From positions 2,087,353-2,151,352 of the forward strand of contig JAVHKY010000039.1 in assembly GCA_035079385.1 (NCBI GenBank): a stretch of DNA of 64,000 nt, in the 5' to 3' direction. The position numbers were made by a program, and so were the translations under genes. The notes beneath the pieces were generated by a model. It ran no database searches and was not told where the DNA came from. It saw only the letters and a program-made list of their open reading frames with translations. How positions within the stretch are numbered: the stretch's first letter is position 1; every line of letters begins with the position of its first letter. Shown here in pieces: positions 20,960 through 33,141 of this stretch. Origin of the DNA: Aspidiotus rigidus (lineage: Eukaryota; Arthropoda; Insecta; Hemiptera; Diaspididae).

Positions 20960-23900
20960 ATCAGCCACTGCCCATGTAGCCACGGTACACAAACGAATTG
21001 ATTGCCGAATTATCAGGGGTGGAAATGTACTCCTACAGAAGAACGCCGCGTGTCTCATGGACGGAAAAAATAAGCAACGTAGAAGTCCTGTAGAAAATGC
21101 AAAAGAATCCTGAGCTGCAACACTTGGGGCATATCATCCGAGGCGACAGGTACGAAATAATGTGTGTCATCATAGAGGGCCGAATCGCCATATGGATGGC
21201 CAACCTTTGTAAAAAGAAGGCGACCAGAAGAAGAAGATATAACCGAATTGAGTCTCGAGTTCACGAATGATCCTTATTTCCTCTTTCGCTTACCCAAACT
21301 TTTGGGACTGCCTGTCGATGTATGTATCATAGGTGCGATTAAAAATGAAAAATAGTATCCACGCGGCTATGATGAAGTCCAATAATACCCATGCAAGGTG
21401 TTGGGCTTCGAAAATGATTAGTTTTTCATTGGTGGAGGAAGAAACTTGAAACAGGCGAGCTTCACAAATTTAATTCTTGATAACTCACGAAGATTACGCT
21501 GAGTCATGAATGTTGCGCCTTCTTTGTAACTGCATCTGAACGTTTCTTCAAGTCATAATGTCGAGGATTTTAGCGTAAGTGTCACTTTGGACCTCAAGGA
21601 GTAGGTCTGTAGGAACGAAAATATTGGGTTGTGCAGTGTAGACCCTCTCGTCATCTGGAATCGCAGATATCCCCACCTTCTCAGACTCATTACCATCGAC
21701 ACTTTAGGACTCGATTCGAGCATTACATATTTTTGTCCCCAACACCAAAGGCTGAATTCAGATATTATTTTACTGCCCCCTCCCCTTAGGGACTCGACTC
21801 GTTTGGGTACCCATAATTTTTGGAGACTCAATTTGGCTACCGAAAACAGGTACCCCCGCTCCTGGGACTTGATTCGGATGCGCTCAGGTCGCGATTGAAA
21901 AGAGAGGAACACACTCTTCTTCCTAGAGGAAATCGTTTTGGTTGAGTTGAAGCAACGGGTATTGGTCTAACCATGAAAGACTTGTCACGGAGGAAGGCTG
22001 GCGGAGTTGAGGTGAATTATCTTGAAGGCCGATGTCATACAATTTGTAGGAGATGGGAAAACGCTACCTTGAGGCCGAAGAAAATGTAGCCGGAGAGCTT
22101 CTTCAATGTGAAGGTGCAAGTCGGATATGGTGGCCTTAGCCGAAGCCATATCGATAAGGAGAAGGGATGTTATTTGATTCAGTGAACCAGAGTATAGTTT
22201 TTTGTTCGGTTTTTTTTGGAACAGTTTTCGAAGGGCAGAAGTCAAACCTAAAATCTTCCAAAATTTTAAAAAGCCTTGTTCGTAAAATTTATTCTTCGTT
22301 CATCTGATCTTAAATCATGAAATGTATAAATCAGATTCGTGCTATTTAGAAATAATTCGGAAAGAGCGATTTGAAGTAATTCTTAGTTGAACATGGACGC
22401 GAGAAATTGATTGACTTATAAGTTGTGATTTGAACTGTCATCTTACAGAAAAGAAGACGTAAAAAATTTCAACTGCAATTTGCTGAAAGTACCCGGTCGC
22501 AGATTGTCAGAATCAGGTTGATTTTGATCGGAAATTGTTTAAAAAATCCCAACCCATAATGCATTTGAGTGTTTTGTAGCACATGTGCTTGGAAACGAAG
22601 AGAAGAAAAAAATCTATTTACTGAGAATGTGGTCATAGCGTAGAAGTTTCTTTCACATAATTACGAGTTGTACGTATTTTTCTTCGAGATTGTTTACCTG
22701 AATACGAGACCAAAGACCTTAGTTATCAACTCGTCAGAAAAAGTAGAATTTATGGACGAAAAACAACTATTCTTCGCACTTTTCGTGCAATAAATAAACA
22801 GCATAATATTCCCTTTGCATTTCATAACTATCATTTTTTGGACACTCTCTTCATCATTCCTTTTGATTTTTTTCTTTTTTAAATCAATTTTCGTAAGAGT
22901 TGCTCAAAAGCTTCTATTCAGTAGTACTCGTAGTTGATATTTTTGAATCGTGTCTCGTCATATAGTCGCGAATATTTTTCTAACCGTGCCAAAGCTGTTC
23001 CAGTTTTTGGCCCCCGGTGCTGATTAGTATCTAGAACAAGTGTTTTCCCATTGCCGTATGTATACTTTACAATACTATAAATTTTATTTATTTTTTTCCT
23101 CGATGTCGTTTCTGTCATTGCGTCGTTCGTCGCATTTCAACCGACGAGAGAAAGAAAAGAATGTGAATGATGTTCAAGTTATATGTCATGTTGTGAGTTT
23201 TAAATGGTCGTCGTTTAATTCGAGGCTTATATTCCTTGATCGTTTACGTCTCCGTCCGACATTCGTTATTTTTCATTTTTTCGGTTTACTCGCTCTTCCT
23301 ACAAAAAAAAAAGCGCGCTTGTTTTGTAATGAATCTTTTGATTTAGTATTATGAGTAATTTACTTTTCGCTCTACCGTTGCGGCACGCGTGAGAGATCGG
23401 CCAGAATTTTATCTAAAATTTCGTTATGGACGACGAACGAGGTAATTATCAGGATAAATTGCCCGTGTGGAAGGTTTCGGAATTTTATTAGGGGTCCGCT
23501 CGTGTTTCAATTCCAATCCGGTACAAACGAAAAGAGCAATTATGAAAAACCGAGTTACGATCAATTTAAATATATACTGGGAGGGGAGGAAAGCGTGTTT
23601 AATTTATTATTTTTATCGTATCATCACCATTCGCTAAGATTATTGTTTGTTCGGTTACGTTGAAAACAAAATTGGTGGCATTTTTGCCAACTTATCTGAT
23701 TTTTGTGCGAATCATTTATTGAAATATCTACCGAGAGTATATATTTTCATAAATTTTTACAATAGTACAAATTAGATGACTGCCGAATTGCATTGTGTTC
23801 AGTGAAGCCGTCTACTGATACGATTATTTCCACGTTTTGTTTCAAAACTTTTGCCTGGTTCCTTCGTAAACTTTCAAATGGAGTATTAAAAAAAGAAATG

Positions 23901-24740
23901 AGTCCATGTTCTGCTATTTAAATTTTTGAGGAACTATACGAGATTCGATTCTTTTTGTAGCGTAGTCTTCTACCTCGATGCTTATCTTCATTATTCGTAC
24001 TTATCGTCAAATGAATACCGCGAAATTTCCTTCTCGTAAAACTTTCCAACTCACCTTTTCCATACTTCGCTGTTTTTATCAAATTTATCGTGTGATCGAT
24101 TCGATAGTTACTCGTACACGTTTGTGAACTCATCTTTTTTCTCCGAACGAACAGCAGGTTTACCATTAATCAGTTTTTATACTGCTTCACATTCTGAATA
24201 AGAATCGATGTATGTTTTCGAGAGTGAAAAATTGCCGTATCGAAGTGTATGACTATTGAATTCATGGGTGGAAAAAGTATAACGTGCAGAATCCGTTACG
24301 GCAATGTAAAAGGCAGTTCGCATACATCATAATGTACCGTTAAATTAATTTCGTATGTATATTTGGGTATGATTTGTTCGATAGGCTCGTACTGTTCGTC
24401 ATTCAGTCAGTGAATAGGTTTTTGGAAACTAATTCTCGAGAATTGAACGATTAAATTTCGTTCGAGGGAATATCGTTTATAATTATAGTAGACCGAGACC
24501 CTTTGTCTCGTATGTAGATGAGTTCACTTGTAGTTAAAATAATAGAATTATTTGTTTTTAGATTTCGGGCGAAAAAAATACTCTCAATTAAGTTAACAAG
24601 ATATTCTTTCCTTTTAATCGAGCGAAATGAAATAAATTTTTCTGTTTTCTATAGAGCTCAAAAAACTAATGGGCGAGTTGCAATTCCAATTTTTTTTCTT
24701 TTTCAATAATATATTCACAAGCTCCACAATCTCACAGGAG
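20960..24740. other. Gene-free stretch
   Basis: Open frames here (for example 21,553-21,912 and 21,629-21,898 on opposite strands over the same DNA) lack motifs and splice context. From about 22.9 kb the sequence is more CpG-rich and unique-looking, as in introns of this window. No RNA gene or mobile element recognised. Confidence 0.4.
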
Positions 24741-24742
24741 GA

Positions 24743-24955
24743 TTATGGGTCATTTCGGATTGTTCCGAGTGAACGGTAGGAGTAGGTGAATCTGTGAGAC
24801 GCAATAGTCGAGGAAGTTGATGATTGTACCGGACTTATTGCAGAGGCCAGATGGTAGACAGGGTGAGAAAGGTGAATATTTTCGAGAGCAGGACATAAAA
24901 AGAGGTGTTGGACTGGGACGTTGCCATCCTGGCATACAATCATCGGGATAAACAA
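24743..24955 (-). pseudogene. Non-LTR retroelement C-terminal fragment
   Basis: A 70-codon minus-strand frame reads IVCQDGNVPVQHLFLCPALE. This matches the Cys...HxxxxCP terminal motif of many non-LTR ORF2 proteins and closely resembles the C-terminal echo at about 19.5 kb (VQHFFSCPVLENTRL). It is a short, isolated 3' fragment with no adjacent RT, probably a severely 5'-truncated insertion of that family. Confidence 0.5.
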
Positions 24956-25370
24956 AACTGACTAAAATAACAACCTAGCTCCTGGTCTTCTCGTGCAATT
25001 TTGACATTTCCGCGGCTAGTTTGAGATCTTTTCGTGTTAGTTATTCTCCTCTGCTGGGTGGCTACCTCTTTCTCTAATTGATTGCTTCCCAGCTTCTTAT
25101 GATAAGAACGCAGTTTGTAGTCTTCTTGGGAGATTTTATCATTTTCACGGCTAACTCAACATCTTCTTGCGCTATTTGATGGTTGTGGAGACTTTTTTTT
25201 GACGTGGAAATGTCTATTAAACGAGAGTTTGAAGGAAGGATGGAACTCTAATCATGAGCCACACTAGTGTACATGGCAAACTTGCCTGGTAAGCTAGGCT
25301 CAGGGTTCTGGAGGCTCGACCCTCACAGAAGCACCGACTACACTGAGACTCTGTGACCTAGTTAGCCTAT

Positions 25371-25690
25371 GCTTAGTTTAGTATATATTAGGATACTAGG
25401 CTAAGAGCTTAACACCATATGATGACGTCATGGGGTGAACAGTTTATGAGGTCATCAAAAGGACTTTCCACCGCGTCTCAGGACTAGCGAGGAACTTGAA
25501 CAAATTTCGAGTTCTCACCTATACGCTTAGTATTAGTTTAAACTAGGACACTAGGCTAAGGGTCCAAGACCAAATATGATGACGTCATAGGGTGAACCGT
25601 TTATGAGGTCATCAAAGGGATTTCCGACTACGACTCGGATCTAGCAGGAGATTTCAAGTTCTGACCCAAGCTATCATGTATGAAAAGAAG
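25371..25690. repeat. 155-bp tandem duplication with CRE-like palindrome
   Basis: Two copies, with actaggctaag at 25,395 and 25,550, share atatgatgacgtcat.ggtgaac.gtttatgaggtcatcaaa in scattered agreement. Each unit has a TGACGTCA palindrome. The gacgtcat vocabulary also occurs in the minisatellite elements. Confidence 0.75.
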
Positions 25691-26169
25691 GGATGTGTGG
25701 CTTTGTGATGGAGAAGACAAGTGGAGGAGAGTGTGGCGTCATCAAGAGACAGAAACATTCTTAAGATCTTTGATCTGGAGCTGGAGGCCAGCCGTGAGAC
25801 TCTTTGCTTTTTCGCTAATAACTATTTTTTACTCAAGCTGATCTTGTCCGCTTTTGAAGGTCGGTCCCACTCCACCATACATCGCACATTGCTACTTTTT
25901 CGAAATCCATTGTACTAATTTTCTTATTAATGGGGAACGCTCTATCTCTTTTCTTGGGGGACATTCTCAGGAAATTTCCGTCAGCGCGTCTGACTTTGAT
26001 GACGTTATTATTTTCAAGAAAATGTTCAGAAACTCGAAATATTTTCGATCATCGGGTTGTACTTTATATAGTAGGACTTGCGATGACGTCATCCGCTTGC
26101 TTAGTGACCTGACACGTCTACTCACGCAGACATAAAGAGAACCACAATAAGACAAGCTGTTTTTCACGG

Positions 26170-26200
26170 GGCCGCGAAGCTTGCGGGTTCCCCGCTGCCA
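26170..26200 (-). repeat. Terminal fragment of the minisatellite element family
   Basis: cttgcgggttccccgct is the reverse complement of the left terminus (ggggaacccgcaag) of the element at 60,334-60,707. It may be a solo end or remnant. Confidence 0.35.
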
Positions 26201-26251
26201 TTGTCATGTACTCGCGTCAACAGCTTATCAATGTGCTCAATCTAGGGAGAT

Positions 26252-26392
26252 TCAATGAGACTCCTTCTTGTATAGGATTAAGTCTCCAGCTGATGGCTGC
26301 GGTACGTCCATTTTCCATACTTTGATGATACCGGAACGTAAAAACAGCCATCAGCGAGATATAATCCTGTACAAAATGAAGTCACATTATAT
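26252..26392. repeat. Short foldback element (about 140 bp)
   Basis: The left half (from gactccttcttgtataggat through gctgatggctg) is the imperfect reverse complement of the right half (cagccatcag through aatcctgtacaaaatgaagt). It folds into a hairpin with a roughly 30-base loop. No target duplication was identified. Confidence 0.65.
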
Positions 26393-26644
26393 TTCCCGTT
26401 GTAGTGTCGTAATCTAAGAATGAGGCTGGGACTGGTTTGAATTTATGTTTTCAATGTTGCGTTTGGCAGGAATTTGTTGATTATATCAAAACTGGGCTCT
26501 ATAAGATGAAGTTCCAGTATCAGTGTATTCATCTACAATAGTGCGTGTTTGCGGCAGCTTTCTATGGCCTTTGAGCCTTAGAGGTAACTATCCTAGCTGA
26601 AATACTGAGATATTTACTGCAGCGCCGTTAGCAAGCGGTTGAGG

Positions 26645-27582
26645 CCCGGACAGCCCAGGCAGATTAGGTTTTGAAATGAAAATAAAGGCCGGCATAGGTT
26701 TTTTTCGTAGATTATGTTTAAAATGGTCTCCTGATAAACATATTAAAAATTAACAGCGATCAGAGAGGTGGCTCCCCCCCCCAAAGGGGGTCAAAGTACC
26801 ACAAAAATTAGTTTTTTGAGAATAAATCGAAAACTAACCTCCAGAGAAAAAAAAGCTTCAAGCAAAAGTTGTTCCTCGTCAAATTTCGTACAAATTTCAC
26901 TATTTATAGGTCAACTTAGCCCTAAAACTCGAGCTGAAAAGTTGGATTGAAAGTTGAGGGATTGGTATGCACTTGACACGCTAACTTGAGAATACTGCGT
27001 GCATCATTCTATTAATAATTTTAAGTTGTGAAAACCCCAACAGGGACTCGATAGCTTCTGCCGGGTTATGTTGTAGTCATTGAATATTTCGCGAAATAAA
27101 TTTACCCCATCGAGTAAGTTCGAAGTGAGGAACAAGAAAGGCAGAAAATTAGATCTTAGTCACCTGTCTGTAACGTAGCTTCATGAAAATTCGACGAGTA
27201 ACGAAAATATTTCTTTCTACAGTATGATTTTGAGTAAGTATTTATGTAAAACAACTCTGAAACCAAAAATATTAGAAATCGCTCAACTTTCAATCCAACT
27301 TTTCAGCTCTATTTTTTGGGCTAAGTTGACATATAAGTAGTGAAATTTGTAGGAAATTTGACGAGAAACAACTTTTGCTTGAAAGATTTTTTTCTCTGGT
27401 GCTTAGTTTTCGATTCATTCTCAGAAAACTAATTTCTGTGGTACTTCGACCCCCTTTGGGGAGAGCCACCTCTCCGATCGCTGTGGATTTTTAGTATGTT
27501 TATCAGGAGCCCATTTTAAACATAATCCACGATAAAAAACCTGTGCCTTATTTTTGAGCCTAATCTTCCTGGGTTACGGACT
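26645..27582. mobile_element. Foldback element, about 310-bp arms
   Basis: The left arm 26,645-26,962 and right arm about 27,280-27,582 are imperfect inverted repeats. Shared landmarks are attatgtttaaaatgg, tcctgataaacat, aggtggctc, tcaagcaaaagttgt and gaaaagttggattgaaagttg. A loop of about 320 bp separates them. There is no transposase, so it is a non-autonomous or foldback-type DNA element. Confidence 0.8.
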
Positions 27583-27679
27583 CCTGATTCAAAGTTTGCA
27601 TATAGGTATCGATGATAAAATTTCAAAATGAAGTTATGGTGAAAAACAGGAACAAATATTTGATCCCCAAGCTAATCCA

Positions 27680-28090
27680 AGATTTCGACTCAATACGATG
27701 CTGAATGCTGATGATGGGCTTTTGGGTAGGCGTGGTCTTTAATGGGGCATATGAAACACAAGAAACATCTTCTTCTTCATCAGCCTTTCTTTCAATCGGG
27801 ATCCACACTTGAATGAAGGCCTCCCCTTTTCTTCTCTAGACATCACGTTTATTCGCAGTCTCCAGCGAGCCGTCTTCATATTTTCGTATTTCGTCTCCAC
27901 ATCTCATTTCAGGTTTTTGTATTGATTTTTTGCTCTGTGGTCTCCGAAGTACCCGCGACACCCACCTATCCTCTCCGCTTCTTGCCAGGTGTCCTGCGCT
28001 CCGTTTTACCCCGTGATGTCCCGTATTTGCTTCGTTGTCCATTTATCCTTGATCATTTTCATTCTTCGTTAAACCACTTCTATTCTTCTC
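27680..28090 (-). pseudogene. C-terminal tail of an RTE/CR1-like reverse transcriptase
   Basis: The minus strand encodes KDKWTTKQIRDITG, then SAGHLARSGEDRWVSRVL, KPEMRCGDEIRKYEDGSLE and, after a frame change, GEAFIQVWIPIERK. This reproduces the conserved tail of many insect endonuclease-reverse transcriptases (WAGHIAR..D.RW...VL, then RPP.RW.DDI+K.AG and W..LGEAYIQ.W). Several frameshifts separate the segments. Only the last ~110 residues are present; no RT palm is seen upstream. The element is a 5'-truncated remnant. Confidence 0.65.
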
Positions 28091-28374
28091 TCCCAAATTG
28101 CGAAAGCATATGTCATTACGGGATTTACACGTTTATGGGCATGATGGCGTCTTCGAATGCAAGACACAAGTTTGACGTGAAACATGATCTTTATTTATTC
28201 GACTCTATTGCCGGAATATTTTTTCAGATTTTGTCCTGCCTATGTTTGGAAATTTTGGTAGCATTCTCCTGATGTAGTCGAAAGTATTTGCGTCAGAAAC
28301 TAAGGAGGCTATATTTTACTCGTCGATCGGACACATCTGAATAATTCTAGGGTTACTAATGCAGAATTGATTAA

Positions 28375-28388
28375 ATACAATATGTTTG
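28375..28388. repeat. PLE3 target-site duplication, left
   Basis: atacaatatgtttg recurs as atacaataagtttg at 29,035-29,048 (13 of 14 identical). Confidence 0.8.
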
Positions 28389-28424
28389 AATCGATTCGTT
28401 CCTGCAAGTTACGGCCCGACATAT

Positions 28425-28526
28425 TGAGAACGACAATTACCACAATGAGTAAAGAACGAAAACCGATAAATACTACAAAGAGTAAATGTACGAAGAGAAT
28501 TTGCAAAAAGCCGCAGAAATAAAACA
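28425..28526. repeat. PLE3 inverted arm, 3' side
   Basis: Reverse complement of about 28,933-29,034, with a few differences. It carries the blocks gagaacgacaattacca, gtaaatgtacgaagagaatt and gcaaaaagccgcagaaata. Confidence 0.85.
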
Positions 28527-28545
28527 AACAAGATACCGCAAGCAC

Positions 28546-28570
28546 TTTCGGCTAAGAAGCCATCAACGGG
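28546..28570 (-). ncRNA. Hammerhead-ribozyme-like motif in PLE3
   Basis: The minus strand reads TTGATGGCTTCTTAGCCGAAA in two parts: a near-CTGATGA box (TTGATG), then a stem II GGCT/AGCC hairpin closed by GAAA. It aligns in position with the motifs of the other PLE copies. Confidence 0.45.
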
Positions 28571-28627
28571 CGTAGAATAGAAAGCGACTGACAGAGAAAC
28601 AGTCGACGACAGAAAACAACGGTGAGG

Positions 28628-28930
28628 TCATGATTGAACTAACGACTCCTCGCGATGTGAGTCATAGTCATAAATTAGTTCAACCAATCCCTCGTCCGGA
28701 ATATACCTGTTAAGTACGGTTACGTTATCGCTGTTCAGGTGGCGAATGATCTCGATATTTTCCAGCGCCATTCTTTTTAAATTCGATCTTTCTCCATGGA
28801 GGAGGGTCTCCGACCCCTCCCTGAAACTGTGGCCACAGGTGATCAAATGATCCGCGAAGGCCGATTCCCCAATTTGCCCTTTTACCAGGCTTTCAAGTGC
28901 TCAGCCACTCTTATTTGGAGCTGGCGACCG
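28628..28930 (-). pseudogene. PLE GIY-YIG endonuclease fragment
   Basis: The minus-strand reading starts at the GETGR-equivalent part of GIY-YIG (ETGRQLQIRVAEHLKAW), is broken by a stop and a frame change near 28,855-28,880, and continues as ITCGHSFREGSETLLHGE and NIEIIRHLNSDNVTVLNR up to a stop at 28,628. It is clearly homologous to the end of the PLE1 protein (SGHRFREGSEKLLHKE; IEIMRHRNTDGITVLN). The catalytic Tyr pair of GIY-YIG lies upstream of the truncation and is missing, so it is inactive. Confidence 0.8.
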
Positions 28931-29034
28931 GTCTCATATTTCTGCGGCTTTTTGCAAATTCTCTTCGTACATTTACTCTTTGTAGTATTTGTCGGTTTTC
29001 GTTCATTTACTCATAATGGTAATTGTCGTTCTCA

Positions 29035-29048
29035 ATACAATAAGTTTG
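29035..29048. repeat. PLE3 target-site duplication, right
   Basis: atacaataagtttg; one mismatch to 28,375-28,388. Confidence 0.8.
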
Positions 29049-31701
29049 TTTAAGGTATGGAGGAGCCAGTCTTTGACAAATGCAGACGTGGTTCTAAAGT
29101 CGGTTCCAGTCTAATCGTGAAACAGGATGCAAAAAAGTATGAAGAGAAGAGCGTGAGGCCGTATGTGCTCAAGCTAGCCAAGCTGGGTCCAAGTTTATGC
29201 TTCATCTGTTTTGACTTCGGAACGTCTTCATTCTGAATGAACCATTGCTCTGATTTGATCGCTTGTTCATGTACAGCGGAAGCTAGTCCATAAGCCAGCC
29301 ACTCATCATCCTTTTATTTTTTTAGAGCTGTACATTTCCCATAATAGGTTGCAAATTGTGGCTAACGTATTTACGAGTCTGCATTCGGAAGTTTAGAGGC
29401 TTGTAACAGTTTTCACGGATGAGAAAATACGATTCTGGACTTGTTTGAGGTTGACGAAAGAAAGTGCGAAAGTCTGATATTATTTGAAACCAAGGATCAG
29501 GGTGTTATTTGAGAGGTAATTATCCTGTAATGCTCGGACACTATCGAGATGTTTCTATTATTTCAATTCTGTGTCCCATCACTAATAACTATATTTTCTA
29601 CTCTCGGGAAGGAGAGACGTCGAAATTCAATACGATCATATATCGACCTACTACGAATTAAGGAAGACAATGGTTCTAGGGCAGAAGAATAGAAATAACG
29701 AAAAGCGTGAGAATAAACGTTGTAATGACGGTTGTTGGTTATTTATGATGAAGCGCGTTGTGAAATCGGTTATTTCATAATATCGTATATATACAGTATA
29801 ATATAAACTATTTGGTATTTTCTCTCGTTTAGGGTTTTCGCTCTTTATTTTTCTCGTTCAGTTACTTCTCCGTCGTTTCTTTGATTTTTCCAGCTCTTGT
29901 ATTTCCGTTTTTCTTTCGCGTGATACAGCGTACCTTTTTTTAAAGGCGAACGGCGAAGATCTTTTAATAGAAACGTTTAAAGAGGAAATGCCTGATATTT
30001 TCATTTCTTTTTCGTTGAGAAGATTGTCTTCATATTTCCGTATCGCGTAGCGTTATACTCACATTCAAAAGAAATGTCGAGATTATTCTGTTCGTTTGTC
30101 GAAAAATGTCATTAATATGTTTCGCAATAGTCATCGCGCAATAAATTACCAGTCTAGTAGCTTCTTTTTGGAGTACTATATACGAACAACGAATGCGAGT
30201 TCATTATTATTTTCTGACATGATGCTCGTATATAGGAAAGTTGGTGCACAAGTCCGCATATTATTCATTCCATTTATATATGAAATATTATTATCAACTA
30301 GATGTAGGATATATACTCGGCTGAAAACAGCCCTGTCACTATACACTCCATCCTCTCTGATATTGGTGCATTCTCGCTGGATATAGATTCGTGTATCAGT
30401 CAACAAATAATATTATTATGATGTACTCGTTGTAATTCTGCTAGTTGACAGGCTAGTTGTCGATTTTATTGTGGAGATTTCGTATCATCAGTACGTTCTC
30501 TGATGACTGATGACCGTGAGTTTTGCAGATTTAACATGTCAGATTAAGTTTAATTAGAGCGCTTGCTGTTATTATTTGTACATATGGTTCTACACTTCTT
30601 TTTTTTTTTTTTGTTTTTTCGAGGAAGTTGTAATTTATCAAACGTATACAATATAATTACACACGGTTTGTAAACTCGATGAATAATGAATCACTGAAGT
30701 TATTACAGAACATCGTATTCAGGCTGCCATCATGCTGAGAACAATCCAATCAGCTATTTTGTTTTGATCTTGTGCATTGTAATGAAATAATTGGGCCGGG
30801 ACTTAATTAATTCCTGTTTTACGGATTGTACTTACTAACTATTGCATAAATTTTCTCTCAAATTTATCCTCAATGACAGCGTTGCAATTTTTCGCGTCGT
30901 TGGCCTGTCTATGATGTTCCACTTGCCAAGATTTTCCGCCAACCGGAAGTGTCGTTCGGTTCCGGCTAGAGTATATTTTTGGAACTTCTTCAAGGATCGA
31001 TCCTTATGTCGCTTCCTGTAATTTTTTTATACCCATTATTCGTCGTATATTTCTTCTTCGAAAGCGTTTTATAGCTGCTGTAAAGCGCCTCCCAATTGCA
31101 AGAGTATATTTCATATTTTGAGCCTCTATTATTTTTCCGAGCTGGCTTACTGTAACGATTTGTTACTTTTGCGAATATGTAAGCTTTCCAAAAGTTCTAC
31201 TCATGTCTGGTCCTCTACACGAGGAGTCATTACTTTTGTTCGCGTTGTAAGGGAGAGGGAAAAACTGCTTCGAAGAATCCGGATATTCTTTCTATCTATA
31301 TTGCTAAGCTTACTTGTTTTTTCTTTTCTCTGCTGTATCTTCACGATTTTATCCTCGTAGGTATTAAATAACACGTACGTATCTCACACCTTTATGATAA
31401 TCATACAGTCATACATCTTATTTTCTGAACAGACACGTACTCTCATACTTTCGGATCATTACGCGCGCCACTATCACTGATTCTTATAATACGACGTACG
31501 AACCCGAATAACTTTCCCGATCGTGATGGGGGTCATAGACCTTTTCGTATGCTATTGAAATATTATAGGTTCTGAAATGAGCGCAGCTAAACTGCTCGTA
31601 AAATGAAGAAAAAAAAAAGAAAAAGAATTTTAAGAGTGATATCAAAGTGTAGTCTTTTCGAACTATTCTCTTTATACGAAACACTCGGAGAAGTTATCCA
31701 A
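29049..31701. other. Gene-free stretch, unique-looking
   Basis: No supported gene. It contains a T run (about 30,599-30,613) and AT-rich unique DNA. Short open frames on both strands have no motifs. Confidence 0.4.
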
Positions 31702-31737
31702 AAAAATCAGGATGCCGTTGCAAGTTTTGCAACGACG

Positions 31738-33139
31738 AACGTGGAACCCGCAAGCCCCTCATACCATTGTGGAAGGCCTAGCCCCTATAATGAGCCTCAT
31801 GTGCAACACCATAAGCCTCAAAACGTGCTTTCAAGGTACTCCATAAAACAGGTTCTCTGCCTCCCCTCGTCCCTCCTATCATAACAGTCTCCAGAGTGGA
31901 GATTTTTCCAAGCCCCCCCCCCCTCCGTGACGTTATCAACCTTGGACCACGAACTCGAGTCGAAATTTTTTCAAGTCCCCCTCCCTCTCCCTCCGTGACG
32001 TCATCAACCTCGGACCGCGAACGTGACTCGAAATTTGTCCAAGTCCCTCTCTTATCATACATAGCTCAAAAGTCGACATTTTTCAAGTCGCCCCCCTCCA
32101 TGACGTCAATCAACCACGAACGCGAGTCGAAATTTTTCAAGTCCCCCTCCTATCATATGAGGACCTTTCTGTCAAAAGGGCGTCCGCTTAATGTATTTCT
32201 TATGGAAGGTCTTTATATATGGCTCAAGAGTTTTCCAAGTCCCCTCTTATCATACATAGCTCAAGATTCGAGATTTTTGCAAGTCCCCCCCCTCCCCTTT
32301 GACCTCGTCAACCTCGGACCGCGAACGCGATTCGAAATATTTCCATATCTCCCTCTTATCACGTATAGCTCAAGAGTAGAAATTTTTCCAAGTCCCCCCT
32401 CCCCTCCGTAACGTCATCAACCACGAATCTCGAACGTGAGTCGAAATTTCTCCAAGTCGCCCTCCTATCATGTATAGCTCAAGAGCAGAAATTTTTCCAA
32501 GTTCCCCTTCTACCATACACCGCTCGAGAGAGGACCCCCTCAACAAAAGAGATATTTTCTAAATTCCTATCATATATAACTGGCGAGTCGAAATTCTTCT
32601 GTCCCCCTCCTATCGTACATAGCATTGGAGAGAAAATTTTTGTAAGTTCCCCTCCTGTCATATATAGCTCGAGAGTCGAATTCTTCCAAGCCCCCCCCCC
32701 CTCCCCGTCAACATATATAGCTCAGAACCTGAAACTTTCGTAAGTCCCCCACCTATCACTCTTCGTGAGTATACCTTTTCATCCCTTTGCTATCATAGAT
32801 ACCTCAAGAGTCGACACTTTTCTAAGTCCCCCTCCTATCATATGTAGCTCAAGAGTCGAAATTTTTCTAAGTTCCCCTCCTCTCTGTGACGCCATCAACC
32901 GCGGATCGCGAACGCGAGTCAAAATTTTCCAAGTTCCCCTCCTATCATATATAGCGCAACAGTCGACGTTTTTCTGTCCTCCCCTTTCCGTGACGTTATC
33001 AATCTCGAACCGCTCGCGTCTGCGAGCGCGAGCAATATAGCTCGAAAGTCGAAATTTTTCCAAGTTCTCCCCCCCCCCTCCGTGACGTCATCAGTTTCCT
33101 GAAAGTACCCCCAACAAAGGGGATAGCGGGTTCCACGTT
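31738..33139. mobile_element. Minisatellite-filled element with 14-bp inverted ends
   Basis: AACGTGGAACCCGC (31,738-31,751) and its exact complement GCGGGTTCCACGTT (33,126-33,139) form the termini. A relative at 60,334-60,707 shares both ends and the flanking unit (aaggcctagcccct, gtactccataa.acaggttctctgc, cctgaaagtacccccaacaaa). The middle is a minisatellite. There is no transposase, so it may be a non-autonomous DNA transposon whose core expanded. Similarity extends left to about 31,702 (ttgcaagttttgcaa hairpin), so the true left end is uncertain. Confidence 0.65.
31880..33095. repeat. Minisatellite array, about 45-60-bp units
   Basis: Units follow a pattern of agtccccctcctatcatata, tagctcaagagtcgaa and atttttcc, with some carrying an extra insert tccgtgacgtcatcaacc plus cggaccgcgaacgcgagtcg. 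About 20 degenerate units are present. Open frames in this array are artefacts of its repeats. Confidence 0.85.
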
Positions 33140-33141
33140 AA

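Larger units (their letters stand above)
28389..29034 (-). mobile_element. PLE3: truncated Penelope-like insertion (646 bp)
   Basis: On the minus strand this copy starts with an inverted segment of its own 3' region (28,939-29,034, complement of about 28,425-28,526). It passes directly into a GIY-YIG domain at YETGRQLQIRVAEHLK and ends with the ATG tail (atgtcgggccgtaacttgca, near 28,390-28,425). There is no RT. The 14-bp near-perfect duplication marks exact ends. Confidence 0.85.

Noticed and set aside
21553..21912. 119-codon minus- and 89-codon plus-strand frames over the same DNA
   Set aside because: Mutually antisense, no motifs; consistent with chance in a C/T-rich stretch.
28309..29053. 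Open frames at both ends of PLE3 (minus 28,309-28,545 and plus 28,796-29,053)
   Set aside because: They translate the inverted arms and antisense GIY-YIG, which is why both contain the same FCGFLQILFVHLLFVVF string.
31778..33063. Several 80-170-codon frames on both strands
   Set aside because: All lie in the minisatellite array; their repeating peptides mirror the DNA repeat.
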